DNA from: Mucor racemosus
Lineage: Eukaryota > Mucoromycota > Mucoromycetes > Mucorales > Mucoraceae
Direction of reading: 5' to 3'
NCBI GenBank assembly: GCA_027405735.1
Contig: JAPEHQ010000003.1
Location: 248,001 to 312,000, forward strand
Length of the DNA: 64,000 bases
Shown: one piece after another, positions 1 through 10,820 of the stretch
How the letters are laid out: every line of letters starts with the position of its first letter
How positions within the stretch are numbered: position 1 is the first letter of the stretch
Position numbers and translations under genes: made by a program
The notes under the pieces: generated by a model
Told to the model about the DNA's origin: nothing
Seen by the model: only the letters and a program-made list of their open reading frames with translations
The model's database searches: none

Positions 1-411
1 CAAGATATTTCTACCAAAGATTTTTATAAATAATGGTTGGTAATTTCTGGGTATCACTGGTTCAGGTAATTGCTGTAAATACCGTTTAAACAATGCAGCC
101 AGCGAATGTGTTGATATGGTTGAAGGGAGTTTAACTAAAAATGGATTGTGATTTTCCTCAAATTGTGTTTGTAATTGATTTACAGTAGCTGTTGAACCTG
201 ATTTACGAAATATACCCTCAATATCTAGGCCTATAGGAAAATCTTAAGATCGACAAATGCATAGAGGGAAATATGTGTATTTACCTTTTTCTTCAATTTC
301 ATGAAAACATTTGCCCAAGATACCGGGAATTGATAAACCAGATGGAGTTGTAAAACTTGAGCGAGCCAATGCTGTAACAAGTGGTGAACCAAATAATAAT
401 GGTGATTGCAT
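1..411 (-). CDS. RhoGAP-domain protein, partial (C-terminal part beyond left edge)
   Basis: The product would stimulate GTP hydrolysis by Rho-family GTPases, acting in actin and polarity control. Two exons are visible: 285-411 and 1-230, with a GT-AG intron at 231-284. The joined protein shows the classic RhoGAP start: a PLVTALARS segment, IPGILGKCFHEIEEKGLDIEG, then the arginine-finger loop GIFRKSGS, followed by LPSTISTHSLAALFKRYL and LPEPVIP, all characteristic RhoGAP helices. The arginine finger is intact. The ATG at 411 is the first in frame, but a cag acceptor-like site lies just upstream (TTACAACAG), so the true N-terminus may be in an unseen upstream exon. The 3' part of the gene lies outside the window. 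The domain call is secure from the motifs; the start is uncertain. Confidence 0.85.
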
Positions 412-692
412 TTCTGTTGTAATAAAGTCAAATTGAAAGAGTAAAAGATAGAGAAAGAAAGAGAACAATAAGACCCCCAATTTTCTTCCCTCAAATGTCT
501 GATAAACATCACTTTCATCTTTATATTTAGACTATCAGTTGCCTTTCTGTCAATCCATAGAGTGAGCTTCTTACTCGGAAAATTATCCTCAAGCGTCCCT
601 TAATATTTTTTCGCCTATTTTTAGTCATTTCATGATCCAACAGGCATTATTTTTGGGACTCCAAACGGTCACATCAAAACAAAGCATTTTAC

Positions 693-1297
693 ATGAACAG
701 AAAAGTTTCTCCTTTAAAACCAGTTGATATAATTTTAGTCATGGAGTCTCAAGAATACAAAATTGTACAAGTATCTACAAAACCTTTATTTTTTAGAAGA
801 TGTAAATGCGGTAGTTTTACTACTCCTGTGATTATGAATGATTTTGAACAAGGGCAAGAGGCATTTTACTGCGATAGTAAATGCAAAAAAGTGATTACAG
901 ATTTGAAGACTTCATATTTGCTAAAATTAGTTGTACTGGATGTTTGTAAAAACAAGTTGGAATCAATCGTTGCATTTGACAAAGCGGTTGCTGATTTTAT
1001 TGGATGTTGTCCAAAAGAGTATTTAGAGGTAAATTTCATACAGGGAAATGCAAAAATATGCAGTGTTAATAAACCTTTCTCCTCGATTTGTAGTTTTTGA
1101 ATCAAGATAAATTGCTAAGCAAAAAATTGGAAGAACAACTAGTAGGCATGTATTGTTCAGCAAGGTTGGAAAAACGAGGAAGGGATTCAATTAGAAAGGC
1201 TAGAAAACTCCAATTGCTTTACACAGATAACATCGATTTAATTGATATAATCAGAAAAACTCCAAATGAAATTCATTTTGATGATTCCATACTATAA
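693..1297 (+). CDS. Small zinc-ribbon/OB-fold-like protein (RPA1 C-terminal or MEIOB-like?)
   Basis: Two exons, 693-1028 and 1094-1297, joined by a 65-nt GT-AG intron, give 179 aa ending in TAA. The first exon has a CKCGSF pair and a CDSKCKK pair about 25 residues apart, a four-cysteine zinc-ribbon pattern. It is followed by alternating strands (YLLKLVVLDVCKNKLESIVAF) that resemble the C-terminal OB fold of RPA1-type single-strand DNA-binding proteins. The second exon is basic and helical (SARLEKRGRDSIRKARKLQ). The resemblance is by pattern only. The reading frame is closed by a stop at 633 and there is no other ATG before 693, so either 693 is the start or an upstream exon is missing. It could be a truncated gene. 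It lies about 190 bp upstream of the eS19 gene on the same strand. Confidence 0.5.
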
Positions 1298-1489
1298 GGA
1301 AACACTCGCTTTATACCCTATGCTACGCACACTCACATTTGTTGAATAAATTTTCTATTTATTTTGTTTATCCGATATCCATTGATTGGCCTATACACAA
1401 ACCAGTGCTCCCTCCTTTCGAAAAATTTTTTATTATTTGTCGAGAAAAAAAATGCGGAAATGAATTAATCCTTCTCTTTCTCTATCATT

Positions 1490-2532
1490 ATGGCTGGTAT
1501 CACTGTCAAGGACGTCAACTCCCACTGTAAGCAATCCTTTTTAATGTTTATTTATTCCATTAGTGTTCAGATAAGAAGAGAGATGTTGTAAAGAAAAAGA
1601 GAATGTTTGCTTTCATGATGGGAAAAAAAAACGAGGGGAGAAAATAGAAAAGAAATGAAAATTTTTTTATTATTTACTCGGTCAAAAAAAAAAAAAAAAA
1701 ATAACTCATGATTAGATGTATTCTTCACATCATCGAGGTCGTATACTCTTTTTATTTTTTCTAGCAGTTTCTGTATAACATTTCTGTTCTATCAAAAAGA
1801 TACGAGATGTTTAAAGAAATCACGAAAAGAGTATTTGGGTGGCTTGGCATGGCTTGAGATCTTTATGAGTCAATATGCTTGTAGTATCCTCTTTGTTCAA
1901 CATCAGCATCATCATCCCTCTCTCTCTCTCTCTCTTATCAAGGACACACGTACAAACAAAGACATATATTAATACAATTGTTATTTTCATATAGCTTTCA
2001 TCAAGGCTTACGCTGCCTACCTCAAGCGTACTGGTAAGCTCGAGGTCCCCAAGTGGGTCGATCTCGTCAAGACCGGTACCTTCAAGGAATTGGCTCCCTA
2101 TGACCCCGATTGGTACTTTGTCCGTGCTGGTAAGTCAAACCTCATCACTAATTGAACATCACTAGAGTCATTAACACAATTTATAACATTGAATAGCTTC
2201 CGTCGCTCGTCACATCTACATCCGTAAGTCTGTTGGTGTTGGTGCTTTGAACAAGGTTCACGGTGGTACTGTCAACCGTGGTTCTCGTCCTTCTCATCAC
2301 GTCAATGCTTCCGGTTCCGTTAACCGTAAGGTTCTCCAATCTTTGGAAAAGATTGGTGTCCTCGAAAAGGATAGAAAGGGGTAAGTTTTTTTTTGTCATT
2401 GATTATATTTTGAGAGAGACCTATTTATTTACATGTTATGCATTATCTAGTGGCCGTAAGATCACTCAAGATGGTCAACGTGATTTGGATCGTATTGCCA
2501 TGACCCTCGCTGAGGAGTCCGATGAAGAGTAA
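1490..2532 (+). CDS. RPS19: 40S ribosomal protein S19 (eS19)
   Basis: Component of the small ribosomal subunit needed for late pre-rRNA processing and subunit assembly. Four exons: 1490-1526, 1995-2129, 2197-2380 and 2451-2532, all with GT-AG introns and consistent phase, give 145 aa, the usual eS19 length. Recognisable blocks are [51 protein letters not shown], and the C-terminal [16 protein letters not shown]. The first intron is long for this window (468 nt) and follows a 12-codon exon, a layout common in highly expressed ribosomal protein genes. Codon choice is visibly biased to C-ending codons (GTC, CTC, AAG) unlike the neighbours, as expected for high expression. A CT-rich stretch precedes the ATG. 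Confidence 0.97.
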
Positions 2533-4417
2533 ACTTTTCATGTTTGCAATTTTTTTATAATAAAAATTTAAAAAAAGACATAAATAATATTCAAAAAGCT
2601 TAAATGCCAAACGAGTTTTTCAAAGTATCTGTTGCAAACTAACACGCATATTTTTTTGTTGTTGAAACAAATGTGTTTCATGTATGTATACATAAACAAC
2701 TGAGAGTTGTTACATATCACAATTGGCTGATTCATGTTCAATGCGTTCTTGCTGTTCTAGAATTGGTTTCAAATGCTCAGCTATTGATTCAAACTTTTTT
2801 CTTCATATTACTATATCAATGGTATCTTTTATTCTTAGTCAAAGCAGATTCAAGTAGTAATTTATAGACATCTTGGTTGTAAAACGATCAGAATAAGTAA
2901 AAGGTAGTTGCAAGGTGGCTTAAACGTCGATTTATATCGGGGGTTAATAGTTCAAAAAACGATCCAATAAATAAAGTGTTCCTGAACTGAGATTATAAAA
3001 GTTCGGTTGTTGTTTTTGATCTGACACTTTGAACTGCCGACTCGAGTTTTTGCAAGATTTGATGGCTTGATATAGATACTTGAATCAAAGATACTACAAA
3101 ATAATTGCCAAAATAACAAACGGTAGCGTTCAAAACGTATTTAAAAGCTTTTATTTGGTATACAAAATTATTGATTAGTTAAATGATATATCGATTCAGA
3201 AAAGTATAGTAAGGACAAAATTTTGGGTGGAATTTTGTTAAATAAAAAGCGTAGAATTTATTTTGACATGTTGAACAACGATTAATTTAAAACTTTACAT
3301 ATTTATCGTTAATATTCATCTAAAAACAGCTTTTGAAAGACTGGTAAAAACAATAATATCAATAGTATGTTTCAAGGGTTGTTGGAGAGTCCTGATAATA
3401 GACTCAATCAAACTGTATATCAATTAATAAACCATGACATCGAAACTGTGTTTCGATATTATTTATTTTAAATATTAGTTACACATATAAATAGAGAACG
3501 TGCTGATTCAGAATGGCGTAATTTGGATGCTATTTTAGCTTTATTTTGATCGATTAAAGAATAGTTGTATCATCTCTACATGTCCAATGATTATATTTTG
3601 TACAGAACAATGTCCGTTATTTCTTTATAACCTGAATAAAAAACTTTAAAAGGTAATGAGAATGGGTCGAAAGTACTAAATTTGGAGGCGGTGTATGAAT
3701 ATTTTGGAATCACCACCAAGCACATTTTTTTTCTGCCGACTTACTGATCCGATTTCGATTGACAATTAAAGCAAACCTATTTGACAAATTATCTATATAT
3801 ACTGTGAAGCAAGTGAGCTTCGCATGATATATATGTAGATCTCTGTCTTTAAATCTAATAATTAATTGTTTGTTTTACATGGAAAATCTCAAATGTCATG
3901 TATTATGTATCTTGATATTTTTTTTTTCTTTTAATTTTATAGAATAATAATAAACAAGAGGTATCAATTTTGTGTGTGTGTGTGTGATGGTATTATATAC
4001 TTTCTGCTTCTGTTTTGCTAGTTGAGATAAATTATAAAAAAGTAATATTAAATATAAGGTAATTAATAATAATAGAAAGAAAGAGAAAGAGGAATAATTT
4101 ACACAAATAATAATAAAAACGAAAAAAAGAGATAGTTTGTTTGATCAATTATCGCATGCAGATGAGGTGATAAGAAGCGGAAGGAGGAGGACGAGGACGA
4201 GGAGAAGTAGAAAGAAACTTTTAGTTTGATCTATCTTTCTCTTTCTTATAAAGAGAAAGAAAAGGAGGAATAAATGAAGCAAGATATCATCTTGATCATT
4301 GTTGGTATTATGCAAGTGTTGTTTGTTGTTTGTGTGTATATTTGTAAGTTGTGTGTTTGTGTGTTTGTGTTGAATGTGTTTGTGTTATATGTGCAGTAAA
4401 ATGGTTTATGAAAATCT
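2533..4417. other. Intergenic DNA, convergent gene ends
   Basis: About 1.9 kb between the 3' end of the eS19 gene (plus) and the 3' end of the kinase gene (minus). I see no convincing coding exon. It contains AT-rich sequence and a short TG microsatellite near 3973-3986. A purine-rich stretch (about 4060-4210) precedes the kinase 3' end. Confidence 0.6.
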
Positions 4418-6092
4418 TTAAGCGACAGCATCAGGGAATACTTCACGGACAAGATAAGACAATTCTTTTTGCTTTGTACATTCAAGAGTACCCTTTTTGA
4501 TATCGCCATGGATTTTCTATTATAGATAAAGAATTGTTAAATAAATAAATAAAAAATGTCATGATTCGTCAACTTGCCTTCAATACTGCTTTGGCATTGG
4601 GACGAGTAAGGCCATTATGAGTCAACATCCAACGAACCAATTCAGTCATTCCCTTTGATGGAATAGAGAAATGGAATTTAGGTGGATCACCGTATAAGAT
4701 ATCAGCGTAAATGTCTTGGCTATTTTCAAGATAGTAAAGAGGTGGTACACGGTCCATCATTTCAATCATAGTAATAGCAAGTGACCAAACATCAACATTT
4801 TCTTTATAAGGGCTTTCAGAAACGACTTCGGGAGCCATCCACTATTTCATTTCATTAATATACTTGTAAAAAAAATAATAATAGATATAATATCATACCT
4901 TGGCTGTTCCTAAACGTGCAGAATTGAGTTTGTTAATAGGTGTAGCTAAACCAAAGTCGGCTACAATAACAATTGCAAATTAGAATTTGTTTATATATTT
5001 ACATATTACAAAGAGTTTTACCTAATTTAACTTGACCGTTTCGACTCAAGAGGATATTCTCACACTTTATGTCACGATGCATGTAGTTCTTGGAATGAAG
5101 ATAGACGAGACCTTCCAAGCACTCTTTAGCAATGCGAATTGCATTACCTTCATTCAAACCGACAGTGGTATTATATAATAAATTAAATACGGAACAGGAC
5201 ATGAGTTCCATACACATCCAAAGATGATCTTCCCAAAGACAAGCTTCTCTAATTTGAATTAGATTTGGGTGATTTAAGCAACCCATAATACGTAATTCTC
5301 TTAAAATATAAGCATGATGAGGGGTATCTTGATCTTCTATATAACATCTTTTGATAGCTACATGTGTTTTTGTATGCTTTCTTGATGCTCGTACAACAGC
5401 TCCATTTGCACTATTTCTAGAGTTAATACAAAAAAGAATAAAATTTACAAGTGTAACCTTACCCACTGCCCACTTGGCGAAGACCTTCAAATTGCTCTTT
5501 AGGATTCAACTCCATTATCTTTGATCCGGGAAGGACTTTCCGAAGTTTAGCATCAAACTCAGCATGCAATTTACGTTTAACTTTAACTATTGGTGGTGGT
5601 AATGGTATGATGCTTGGAGATTTACCGACTGGAATCCAACGCTGTTTAGTAAATAATGAGTTAAAAAAAAAAGGGCTAAAATGCAGTGTTATGTAATTTT
5701 ATACCTTTGTTTGTACATTGGGTTTATTCTCTATTGGATTCTTTTTAGGTTGTTGTATCATATTATGATGGATTTTATTTTTATTTTTTTCCCATGCTTC
5801 TTTAATAATGTCTGGTATCTCAAAGTTACCAGGAACACGCCATGGTACCTGAATTTATTTTATTATAAATCATCATGAAAAATTAAAAAAAAAAAAAAAA
5901 AAAAGAGAGATTTAAATGTACCTTTTTACTATTAGCATTATTAGATTTTTGTTGCTGTTGTTGCTGTTGCTGTTGGTTACTACTAGAACGTAATTTACGT
6001 GGTTTTGTATCCATGATCTTTTGCTGTGGTGAAGCAAGCCGAGTTGCAGCAGAAGAACTTGATGTATCAAATAATGTGGGGGAAGTACTCAT
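4418..6092 (-). CDS. PAK/STE20-like serine-threonine kinase
   Basis: Signalling kinase of the STE20 group. Exons (minus): 5922-6092, 5705-5848, 5463-5641, 5022-5416, 4899-4960, 4587-4841, 4418-4516, giving about 434 aa. The ATG at 6092 is the first in frame. The N-terminus is Ser-rich with a nine-Gln tract, then a basic linker. The kinase domain has a glycine loop VGSGNSANGAVV, lysine in HVAIKR, helix-C LRELRIM, catalytic HRDIKCEN, DFGLA, WMAPEVV and the DVWSLAITMIEM segment, so all catalytic residues are present. The glycine loop is longer and less regular than the usual GxGxxGxV. No CRIB domain was recognised, so regulation by Cdc42/Rac binding is not supported. The last splice is uncertain: a phase-0 donor (4586) gives the 33-codon tail ending PDAVA, while a donor 12 nt downstream would give a shorter tail. 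Confidence 0.88.
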
Positions 6093-6389
6093 TGTAGAGT
6101 AAGCCACTTTTTGATAGATTGAGTTATTTGATATAACTGATATTTTAAAAAAAAGTTTAAATAAAGGAAATTATATATAAACGAATTGCCACCCTCTTTG
6201 ATGAAATGTTTAAAAAAAGAAAAAAGAGAGAGAGAGAGAGAGAAAGAGAGAGAAAAAAAAAGAAATGTACAAGGAAAAAAAGGGGGAGAAATGATTTATT
6301 TATTTTTGCCTCGACTATAAACTATAATATCCTCTCTACTTCTGTATGTTGTTATTGATGTTGTGTGTGTGTGTGTGAAAGAAAAATAA

Positions 6390-6427
<38 letters not shown>

Positions 6428-6834
6428 AGGGGCCGAAGGGTTACAGAAATAAGATGATAATAAAAACGGGCTTTTCTTTTTCTGTATCATTTGAACTTTA
6501 TTCCAATTTGCTCTTTCTTTTTATTCCAGTGCAAGTTGGGCTGATACACATTTTTCAATTATAAAAAATGACATTTCAAGTGTTTCATCTTTCACTATAA
6601 ACATATAACATACATTGATCGTCATGTTATAATTCTAGTTCATTTATAATGAGATGATCGTTAATTTATCAAAATGTAATATCGTATATATATATCGTCG
6701 TTTTAAAAAAAGCGAATATATTGTAACACCTTTGAGTAGTACACTCATCACTCGCTCGGGTATCACCTCTAACGTAAACAATCTATAAAAGTGTGCTTCA
6801 ACAGTAAAAAGATATAAAAGTGCTGCAAACAGTG

Positions 6835-6868
<34 letters not shown>

Positions 6869-6885
6869 ATTATTTCATTTTTTTT
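6093..6885. other. Upstream region of the kinase gene with homopolymers and microsatellites
   Basis: Intergenic between the 5' end of the kinase gene and the 3' end of the next minus-strand gene. It holds a GA microsatellite (about 6225-6250), a TG microsatellite (about 6363-6376), a 32-nt poly-A run (6392-6423) and a 31-nt poly-T run (6837-6867). No coding exon seen. Confidence 0.7.
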
Positions 6886-6944
6886 TTATTCATAATCAAA
6901 ATATCTATTATTCAAATTATTTTTATTACCGACGAGTGATGGTA

Positions 6945-6976
<32 letters not shown>

Positions 6977-8624
6977 GATGATGGCGGTGGTGGTACAGTA
7001 GCAGAAGCAGTAGTTGCTGATGTTATTTGTCCTGCTGTATTAGATCTATTAGCATTACTATTATCTTTTTTAAACAAAAAATCAGTTAATGGGCGTATAA
7101 TGATTGATTCATTTGACATTGCTGTCATTGGAGGTGATGTTGATTGCATTGATTGAGATTGCTGAGATTGAGATACAGCAGGCTGTTGACGAGGAGAAGG
7201 AGGTAATCTATAAGATTGCTGTTGTTGATACCAATCATGTTGCTGCTGCTGTTGTTGTTGTTGTTGTTGATGTTGATGTTGATGCATTGCTAATCCTCCA
7301 TATTCTGTAGTAGAAATATCATCGCTTTGATGATATCTTTGTTGTTGTTGTTGTTGTTGAGGTTGAGGTTGAGGTTGAGGTTGTGATTGCTGAGTAGAAT
7401 AAGTATTCTTTGTGATAGTATGGTTGTTATCAGGTCTCTATTTTTTTTTTACACAATGTGTTACCCTCCCCATTTATATATATATACATAAAAAAAAAAA
7501 AAAAAAAAAAAAAACCAACATACCACTCTTTGTTGTTCATGAGCCATGTCGGTATAAATCATGTATGTAATGTATGCATGCATAGCATTTCTTTTAATAC
7601 GAGGATTTTGTTTCTATATCAAGAAAATGAACATTTACTTTAAAATTTCAAGTTTACATGGTCTTACCATCGATAAGTATTGCCACGAAAAAGCATGTGT
7701 ACCCTCAGATTGTGACTCATGCTATTTAAGAAAAAAGTGGTTAAAATGTATAAATATACAATCCAATTTGTTGTCAATGCATTCTGAATATGCATAAATT
7801 TTTTTTATATATTTTTTGTTAACGTACCGTCCCTCTCACTTCTTCATCTTCTTTAATGTGATTACTTGATGAAGTATTCCACGTGTCTGATGAAAAAACA
7901 CCATGTCCTGATACCGAGGGTCTTGAGTATCTATGACGTCTTTCACTGTAGCGACGATGCAGCATGGATGATGAGGATCGACCATCATAATCATCATTTG
8001 AACCATATGTAAATGATTTTCTTTTCGTTGTACCTTTCAAAAATTAAATTTACATTATTAGTTATTTCCATATAAATACTTTTGTCTATTCTTACCATGT
8101 CTTCCGTATAATCTAATCTCTCTTCTTTCATAAGATCTACCTTTATATTTACCTTCATCGTCAATTACGGCTGCAGCTGCAGCCAATAACATGATGGGAT
8201 CAGGTTGACTTCGTTCTTGATGTAAATGTAGATTGGTATCAGTTTTGATTGGTAAAGAAACTTTAATGTCTCCTATTGTATATAACGTAAATGTCAGTTT
8301 TTCGCTATCTTTTTTCTCATGAAAAAATATGATTACCTTTACTAGATACTCTTCTTTTAATAACACTAGCAGAAGTTGCTTCATTTGCTAATAAATTGTT
8401 GAGCAAAAATCCTTTAAATCCGATATTGTCTACTTTTTTTTTTTTTTTTTACCTTTTGGAGATGTAACTTGATTGGCCAAGTCAATCAATATACGACTTA
8501 CGTCTGCATCTACTTCTCTATGATTGTTTGTATTGGAATTCAAATCTTGTTGTAAATTATCTTGAGTTTCTCCTCTAGTCGAAGATGATCGAGGTTGTAT
8601 TTGAGTTGGATATTCTTGTAGCAT
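6886..8624 (-). CDS. Poly-Gln protein of unknown function with a conserved-looking central segment
   Basis: Seven exons on minus (8453-8624, 8337-8411, 8096-8272, 7828-8033, 7668-7721, 7524-7613, 6886-7437) join in consistent phase to 441 aa. The ATG at 8624 starts MLQEYPTQIQPRSSS. The N-terminal half is Ser/Arg-rich and charged. The centre, encoded by two short exons, is not low-complexity (HAFSWQYLSMKQNPRIKRNA, then HAYITYMIYTDMAHEQQRV) and is the best candidate for a real domain. The C-terminal exon has repeated Gln and Pro-Gln tracts (glutamine runs near 7255, 7340 and 6955). I do not recognise the family. Poly-Gln and basic patches would fit a nuclear regulatory protein, but that is inference only. 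Confidence 0.7.
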
Positions 8625-8896
8625 ATTTTATTTTTTAAAATAGAGAGAGACAAAAAAAAAAAAAAGAAAAAAGAAGGGAAAGAAAGAAGAAAAAGGGAAA
8701 AAAAAGTAGTGTGTGTGTGTAATAAAGTTATTCACATACATGATTTTATTTTGATTATTTTAGTCTATGTTTGTTAGTTTTTTTATTATATGGTGTGCAT
8801 CGTGCGTTGTGTAACGGGGATGTTTTTTTTTTGCCATTTTACAACATTTGATTTTATTTTTTCTTGCTGGTAACTATACAAAAGAATCAGTACATT

Positions 8897-10490
8897 TCAA
8901 CCATATTGCATATATTTATTCACAAAATTACCATTAAACTATTAAAAAGAAATTTTAATATCTTAGATCATGTGATTTCATCTAAATTTACAATATAAAA
9001 TACCTTAAAATGCGCAATATCCCCATCTTCCATTACATATTCTTTGCCTTTTTGAAGGAATTTACCTGCTGCTTTTACTGCATTTTCTGACCCCAATTGC
9101 TTCAAATCCTGATACTTCATGATCTCCGCAGAAATGAAACCTCTTTCAAAATCGGAGCTGCTCCATGTAAACGAATCAGTAATATAACCTTAACGTTAAT
9201 TAAACGAAACTTACTGAATAACACCAGCTGCTTGTGGTGCTTTTGCGGTATTCTGCAAGGAAAGAAAAGATAAATTTTCTTATTTTAAATGCATGATCTT
9301 TCTTTGAATAACTTACTCTGACAGTCCATGCTCTCACTTCTTGCTTTCCGCATGTAAAATAATGTATCAAATCAAGAGCTTTGTAACCAGCCAAAATAAC
9401 TCGGGGTAATTGAGATTCAATATGATTATCATTTAGATAAGCGGCTTGCTCTTCTTTTGACATGTCTGCCAATTTAGATTCTATCGAGACAGAAAGTGGA
9501 ATAATCAAATCTCCCTTATTATTTTCATTTACCCACTCTTGAATATTAGGTAAATGCTTGCTCTCATTTCCATTGATGAAATCTTCTTCACTGGAATTGC
9601 AAAGGTAAATCATTGGCTTTGCTGTCAATAAATGTAAACTATTGATGGTATTCACTTCATTGTTATTCCAATCTCCCTTCCTAACATCTCTGCCCTGAGC
9701 CATAAATTCAGCTAGCTTTTCTACAATGCTCAATTCTTCTTTTTTCGACATTGTTCCTGGCAATCGTTTTGCATCAGGAAATTTAGCTAATTTTGTCAAC
9801 TCAATCAATTGACGCTCCAGCATTTCTTCATCTTTAATACGAAGTTCGTTTTGAATAATCTCTAAATCTCGGACAGGATTGATTGTATTTTCTACATGTG
9901 TGATATCATCGTTTTCAAATGTTCGCACAAGATGATAAATAGCATCAACTGAAGCTACGTTAGATAAAAATGCATTACCGAGACCTGCACCTTGAGATGC
10001 ACCTCGCACAAGTCCTGCAATATCTACAACTGTTAACTAGATTTATAAATCAGTAAGCGTTCATGTTGTATTTGTGTTCATCTTACATGAGCAGGTGTGA
10101 TTTTATCTGGTTTATATGTATCTACAAGCCAATCAAATCTATCATCAGGAACCTGGACTCGAGCCTCAGATGGATCAATAGTACAAAATGGATAATTTTC
10201 TGCAGGTACGCTACTATTTGTTAGCGCATTAAACAAGGACGATTTACTTTAATGGTAGAAGAAAACAATAGTTAGAACAAAATGCATTCATAAATCTACC
10301 TTTTCTATCAATACCCAATGTTGGGTAAACCAACTACACCCATTGAAAGATTATTGGAAGGTCTACCTAAAAGAACTTTCTCGGTAGATTCATCCTTTTT
10401 GTTGGCTTTTTTCTTTGCAAAAGCAATACTACTGGTGGAAAACTGTCTACAGCTAATCAAACAAGGTACCTTTCTTGCAATATTTAGCAT
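8897..10490 (-). CDS. YchF/OLA1-type GTPase/ATPase, probably mitochondrial
   Basis: Obg-family P-loop NTPase that binds ribosomes. Exons (minus): 10315-10490, 10087-10246, 9317-10036, then a short exon near 9211-9254, 9004-9160, and 8897-8938. G1 is split by the first intron (VGLPNIG then [11 protein letters not shown]), followed by [15 protein letters not shown], the G3 region [19 protein letters not shown], and the YchF-specific C-terminal TGS-like block ([59 protein letters not shown]). The first 30 residues ([20 protein letters not shown]) are basic, Ser-rich and acid-free, a mitochondrial targeting pattern, unlike cytosolic OLA1; compare yeast Ylf2. The ATG at 10490 was chosen because no ATG lies upstream in frame. 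Confidence 0.93.
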
Positions 10491-10820
10491 TTTATTATAA
10501 GTGTATATGTGCAAATGTTGAAAATTAAGGGGGCATGAATTTATCGACCATGGATGTCGCTGCAAAAGTGACTAGAAAGTGACCTTTTGTTCGATCAACA
10601 ATGCACAAAAATACACCAAAATATTCTTATTTCTATTAAATAACAAAACTTTTGCAAATAAAAATACAAAACAAAAAATATTGTAAAAAAGAGTGACAAC
10701 TGGTGATAAGTTTTTATTAGCTAGTGCAATAATAAGTTTTTTCATTTTAGGCTTTAAACAATCCTTTAGAAACTATTAGTATATTATCGTAAGCAAAGGT
10801 GAGCGGAGCCTATCTCTTGT

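Noticed and set aside
6837..6867. Poly-T run as a possible retroposon tail
   Set aside because: No target duplication or element body next to it; it directly follows the 3' end of a normal minus-strand gene and looks like a simple repeat.
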